64,000 nucleotides of DNA from Clostridiaceae bacterium M8S5 (GTDB lineage: Bacteria; Bacillota; Clostridia; Tissierellales; MCWD3). The notes below the pieces were generated by a model that was not told where the DNA came from, ran no database searches, and was given only the letters and a program-made list of their open reading frames with translations. The stretch's first letter is position 1; every line of letters begins with the position of its first letter. Shown here piece after piece: positions 61,517 through 64,000 of the stretch. Both the position numbers and the translations under genes were made by a program. The stretch lies in assembly GCA_029227815.1 (NCBI GenBank), contig CP118523.1, positions 4,459,500 to 4,523,499 on the forward strand. Direction: 5' to 3'.

Positions 61517-63169
61517 ATGATGTTAACAGGGGCAGAGGTTATATTAAAGTTCTTAGAAACACAAAAAATAGATACTATATTTGGATATCCGGGAGGAGCG
61601 GTGATACCCTTATACGATGAATTATACAAAGTAAGACATAAATTTAATCATATTAGGTGTGCACATGAACAAGGTTGTGTGCATGGTGCAGATGGATACG
61701 CTAGAGTGACAGGAAAAGTAGGAGTTTGCATTGTTACATCTGGGCCAGGAGCTACAAATGCTGTCACAGGTATAGCTACGGCCTATATGGATTCTGTCCC
61801 GTTAGTTATCATTTCAGGACAAGTCCCAACGCAGTTATTGGGGCGAGATTCATTTCAAGAAATAGACTTAACAGGCATAACGATGTCTATAACTAAACAC
61901 AATTATATTGTTAAAGACGTGATGAAATTACCTAAAATATTAGAAGAAGCATTTACTATAGCTAAGGAGGGTAGACCTGGCCCTGTATTGATAGATATTC
62001 CTAAAGACATATTTACAAAACAGATTGAGTTTACAGGATTTTGTCCTTTGGAAAATAGTAAATTAATGAGTTTAGATAGTGAAGAAATTAAAGCAGTGGC
62101 ACAAATGATTAATGACTCAAAGAAACCTATAATATATGCTGGAGGAGGCGTAATATCATCAGGAGCACACAGTGAACTATCTAATTTAGCCAAGACTTCA
62201 AACATACCTGTAGTAAATACTCTTATGGGATTAGGATGTTTTAATAGATATGATAAATTATCTTTAGGTATAGTTGGGATGCATGGGTTTAAAGAAGCCA
62301 ATTTAGCAGTAAATAATAGTGATTTAATCATAGCGTTAGGAGCAAGATTTAGTGATAGAGTAATAGGAAAAGCAGATGAATTTGCACCACAAGCTAAGAT
62401 TATACATGTAGATATAGACAACACAGAAGCAAGTAAAAATATAGACAGTTTATTGACAATAATTGGAGATGTCAAAGAAGTATTAAATCAAGTTATGAAA
62501 CATATAAAACCTCAAGATAGAAATCAGTGGTTAAGAGAGGTTCAAAGTTATAAACAAGAAGATGTGAAAAATGAAGATTTTACACCAAAGAATATATTAA
62601 AAACATTAGGAGATAGTTATAAACAAGATACAATCGTAGTAACAGATGTTGGTCAACATCAGATGTGGACAGCTCAATACTGGAAATTTACAAAACCCAG
62701 AACATTTATAACATCAGGTGGATTAGGAACAATGGGGTTTGGATTAGGAGCAGCTATAGGTGCAAAGATAGGAAAACAAGATAAGAGAGTAGTATTGATA
62801 ACAGGTGATGGCAGTTTTAGAATGAATTGCAACGAACTAAGTACACTCGCAAAATGCAAATTACCAGTAATAATAGTACTTTTTAATAACAGCACTTTAG
62901 GGATGGTAAGGCAATGGCAGACCCTTTTTAGCGGTCAAAGATATTCACAAACAGACATAACAGGGGAAGTGGATTATATTAAGTTAGCAAAAGCGTATGG
63001 AATTAATGGCTACAAAGTAGACAACCTAAAAGGTTTACAGACTACTATAGAGATACATTGCCAAAATGATAATGAAGCTGTATTAGTAGAGTGTACTATA
63101 GACAAAGATGAGATGGTATTACCAATAGTTCCAGCAGGAGTAGCAATAAGCGAACAAATAATTGGATAA
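61517..63169 (+). CDS. ilvB: Acetolactate synthase large (catalytic) subunit
   Basis: Thiamine-diphosphate enzyme that condenses two pyruvates, or pyruvate with 2-ketobutyrate. About 550 residues. The catalytic glutamate is in HEQGCVHGADGYARVTGKVG, a variant of the usual HEQGAAHAADGYAR. ThDP/Mg binding: GDGSFRMNCNELSTLAKCKL and the NNSTLGMVRQWQ loop. The FAD-binding middle domain has GVVGMHG-like IVGMHGFKEA. The start is the ATG at 61517 with AGAGGTG upstream; the GTG at 61508 lies inside that site. It ends the first ilv operon, so the order is ilvN-ilvC-ilvB. Confidence 0.95.
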   Translation: MMLTGAEVILKFLETQKIDTIFGYPGGAVIPLYDELYKVRHKFNHIRCAHEQGCVHGADGYARVTGKVGVCIVTSGPGATNAVTGIATAYMDSVPLVIISGQVPTQLLGRDSFQEIDLTGITMSITKHNYIVKDVMKLPKILEEAFTIAKEGRPGPVLIDIPKDIFTKQIEFTGFCPLENSKLMSLDSEEIKAVAQMINDSKKPIIYAGGGVISSGAHSELSNLAKTSNIPVVNTLMGLGCFNRYDKLSLGIVGMHGFKEANLAVNNSDLIIALGARFSDRVIGKADEFAPQAKIIHVDIDNTEASKNIDSLLTIIGDVKEVLNQVMKHIKPQDRNQWLREVQSYKQEDVKNEDFTPKNILKTLGDSYKQDTIVVTDVGQHQMWTAQYWKFTKPRTFITSGGLGTMGFGLGAAIGAKIGKQDKRVVLITGDGSFRMNCNELSTLAKCKLPVIIVLFNNSTLGMVRQWQTLFSGQRYSQTDITGEVDYIKLAKAYGINGYKVDNLKGLQTTIEIHCQNDNEAVLVECTIDKDEMVLPIVPAGVAISEQIIG

Positions 63170-63215
63170 GTGATATATGCTTAGTGAAAAAAATTCAGAA
63201 AATTCAAAATTTCTA

Positions 63216-63244
63216 TTGACAAAATTTTAATAGGGTTATATAAT
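63216..63244 (+). promoter_or_regulatory. Sigma-A promoter of the second ilv operon
   Basis: TTGACA (63216-63221), 17-bp spacer, TATAAT (63239-63244), 46 bp after the ilvB stop. Confidence 0.9.
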
Positions 63245-63294
63245 ACGAATAATTTAAAAATTAAAAGAACCAAACAAATCATGAATATTAAAAC

Positions 63295-63572
63295 TATGAC
63301 AGAGAAAAAAGTACTATATCTTAATTACAGAGAGCTGATGGGCGGTGAGAATCAGGTGTTAAGGATAGTATAATACTCACTCTTGAGTTGCTTAATTGAA
63401 AGGTTATACTAATTAGATTAAGACGGTTGCTAGCGTTAAATAGCTATGTTTATTACAAACAATAGAGAGGTAGTTTTAACTACAAATAGGGTGGTAACGC
63501 GTAAGAAATCTTTCGTCCCTATGTACATATATAAATCGAGTATGTATATAGGAATGAAAGATTTTTTTATAT
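63295..63572 (+). promoter_or_regulatory. T-box riboswitch, leucine specifier (CUC)
   Basis: Same layout as the leader at 59880: AGAGAG, GGTGAGAA, then the specifier position reads ATACTCACTCTTGAG; CTC (63376-63378) is a leucine codon. The T-box AGGGTGGTAACGCG is at 63488-63501 and the terminator stem with T-run ends at about 63570. The flanking bases are nearly the same as in the first ilv leader, so the specifier difference is easily seen. Confidence 0.9.
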
Positions 63573-63680
63573 ATATGCAGTTAAATTGAACCTATATTGA
63601 TACATCTCTATTCTTTAATAAAGCGCAGAGATAAATTATAAAAGTAAAAACTTAAGTCAATGTCTAAAGGAGGTGCAATA

Positions 63681-63917
63681 ATGACTAAATCTATAAAAGC
63701 TGTTTTAAACAATGGCTTAGATTCTATGGTTAGGTTGACAAATATATTAAGAAAAAAAGAATATAGGATTAAAGATATTCACATGACATCATATGAAAAC
63801 AGCCGTTGTGTGGATTTACTACTGACTATATATGAAGATGAAGATACTGGAGTTAAAAGAATTATAAATCAAATGAAAAAAATTCATGATGTATACGATA
63901 TCGAGGAGGTTAATTAA
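63681..63917 (+). CDS. ilvN: Acetolactate synthase small subunit, ACT-domain only (second copy)
   Basis: 78 residues, similar along its whole length to the protein at 60277 (LNNGLDSMVRLTNILRKKEY versus [20 protein letters not shown]). Start: the ATG at 63681 with AAAGGAGG upstream; the open frame extends earlier without a start of its own. It heads the second T-box operon and overlaps nothing; the next ilvC starts directly after its stop codon. Confidence 0.86.
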   Translation: MTKSIKAVLNNGLDSMVRLTNILRKKEYRIKDIHMTSYENSRCVDLLLTIYEDEDTGVKRIINQMKKIHDVYDIEEVN

Positions 63918-64000
63918 ATGACAAAAATGTATTATAACGATGATGCTAATATAGAAATATTAAAAGATAAAAAGGTGGCAATTATAGGGTATGGAAGTCA
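63918..64000 (+). CDS. ilvC: Ketol-acid reductoisomerase, second copy (partial, 3' end outside window)
   Basis: The first 27 codons read MTKMYYNDDANIEILKDKKV followed by AIIGYGSQ, clearly homologous to the N-terminus of the ilvC product at 60515 ([28 protein letters not shown]). The ATG at 63918 directly follows the ilvN stop, with GAGGAGG at about 63902-63908. The rest is beyond the window, so functionality cannot be judged. Confidence 0.9.
   Translation, partial: MTKMYYNDDANIEILKDKKVAIIGYGS

Overview
The window is AT-rich (roughly 30% GC by eye) and carries the chromosomal replication origin of a low-GC Gram-positive bacterium of the class Clostridia. Gene order around the origin is the classical Firmicutes one: parA, noc, rsmG, mnmG, mnmE, jag, yidC, yidD, rnpA and rpmH run leftward, then oriC, then dnaA, dnaN, an S4-domain gene, recF, remB, gyrB and gyrA run rightward. 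An rsbV-rsbW-sigB-like cluster behind gyrA, then an rRNA operon, niaR and serS, resembles the layout I recall from Peptostreptococcaceae (Clostridioides-like). That placement is inference from gene order, not from a search.

Layout. 1-8120: segregation, rRNA/tRNA modification, membrane insertion and RNase P genes, with a perfect parS palindrome at the noc 3' end and a yidD copy broken by an in-frame TGA. 8121-8741 and 10086-10318: bipartite oriC, including a DnaA-box/DnaA-trio/AT-rich unwinding module before dnaN. 8742-19626: replication, gyrase and a partner-switching sigma cluster whose RsbW has lost its ATP-binding residues. 19686-24740: a 16S-23S-5S operon without spacer tRNAs, followed by about 550 bp of diverged hairpin repeats. 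25578-31876: methyltransferase, a P-loop-like protein, NiaR, a PTS_EIIC-type membrane protein and a UPF0182 protein. 32075-39140: T-box controlled serS and asnS, separated by two M1-like peptidases and the wreck of a third. 39316-46496: tRNA-Arg(CCU), secreted or hypothetical proteins, tadA, an amidase and an FAD protein; a 123-bp inverted-repeat element has split a terminator and duplicated it. 46838-59581: murQ with a PTS IIA gene, a uracil permease behind two PyrR-type sites, a carboxypeptidase, dinB with a LexA-like box, a PspC protein, a cytoplasmic subtilase, an NSS transporter, yhaM and a split chromate transporter. 59815-64000: two consecutive branched-chain amino acid operons, each with its own promoter and T-box.

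Regulation is the richest theme. Four T-box leaders are present, and reading the specifier triplet at the same place in each gives UCC (Ser) for serS, AAC (Asn) for asnS, AUC (Ile) for the first ilv operon and CUC (Leu) for the second. The duplicated ilvN-ilvC modules therefore appear wired to different amino acids. The uracil permease leader has two PyrR-type loops, one followed by an ordinary terminator and the other by a hairpin that covers the ribosome binding site. Several promoters sit inside terminator hairpins (UPF0182 gene, dinB).

Limits: all calls come from reading the sequence. No homology search, structure prediction or folding program was run. Residue positions and RNA gene ends are approximate.
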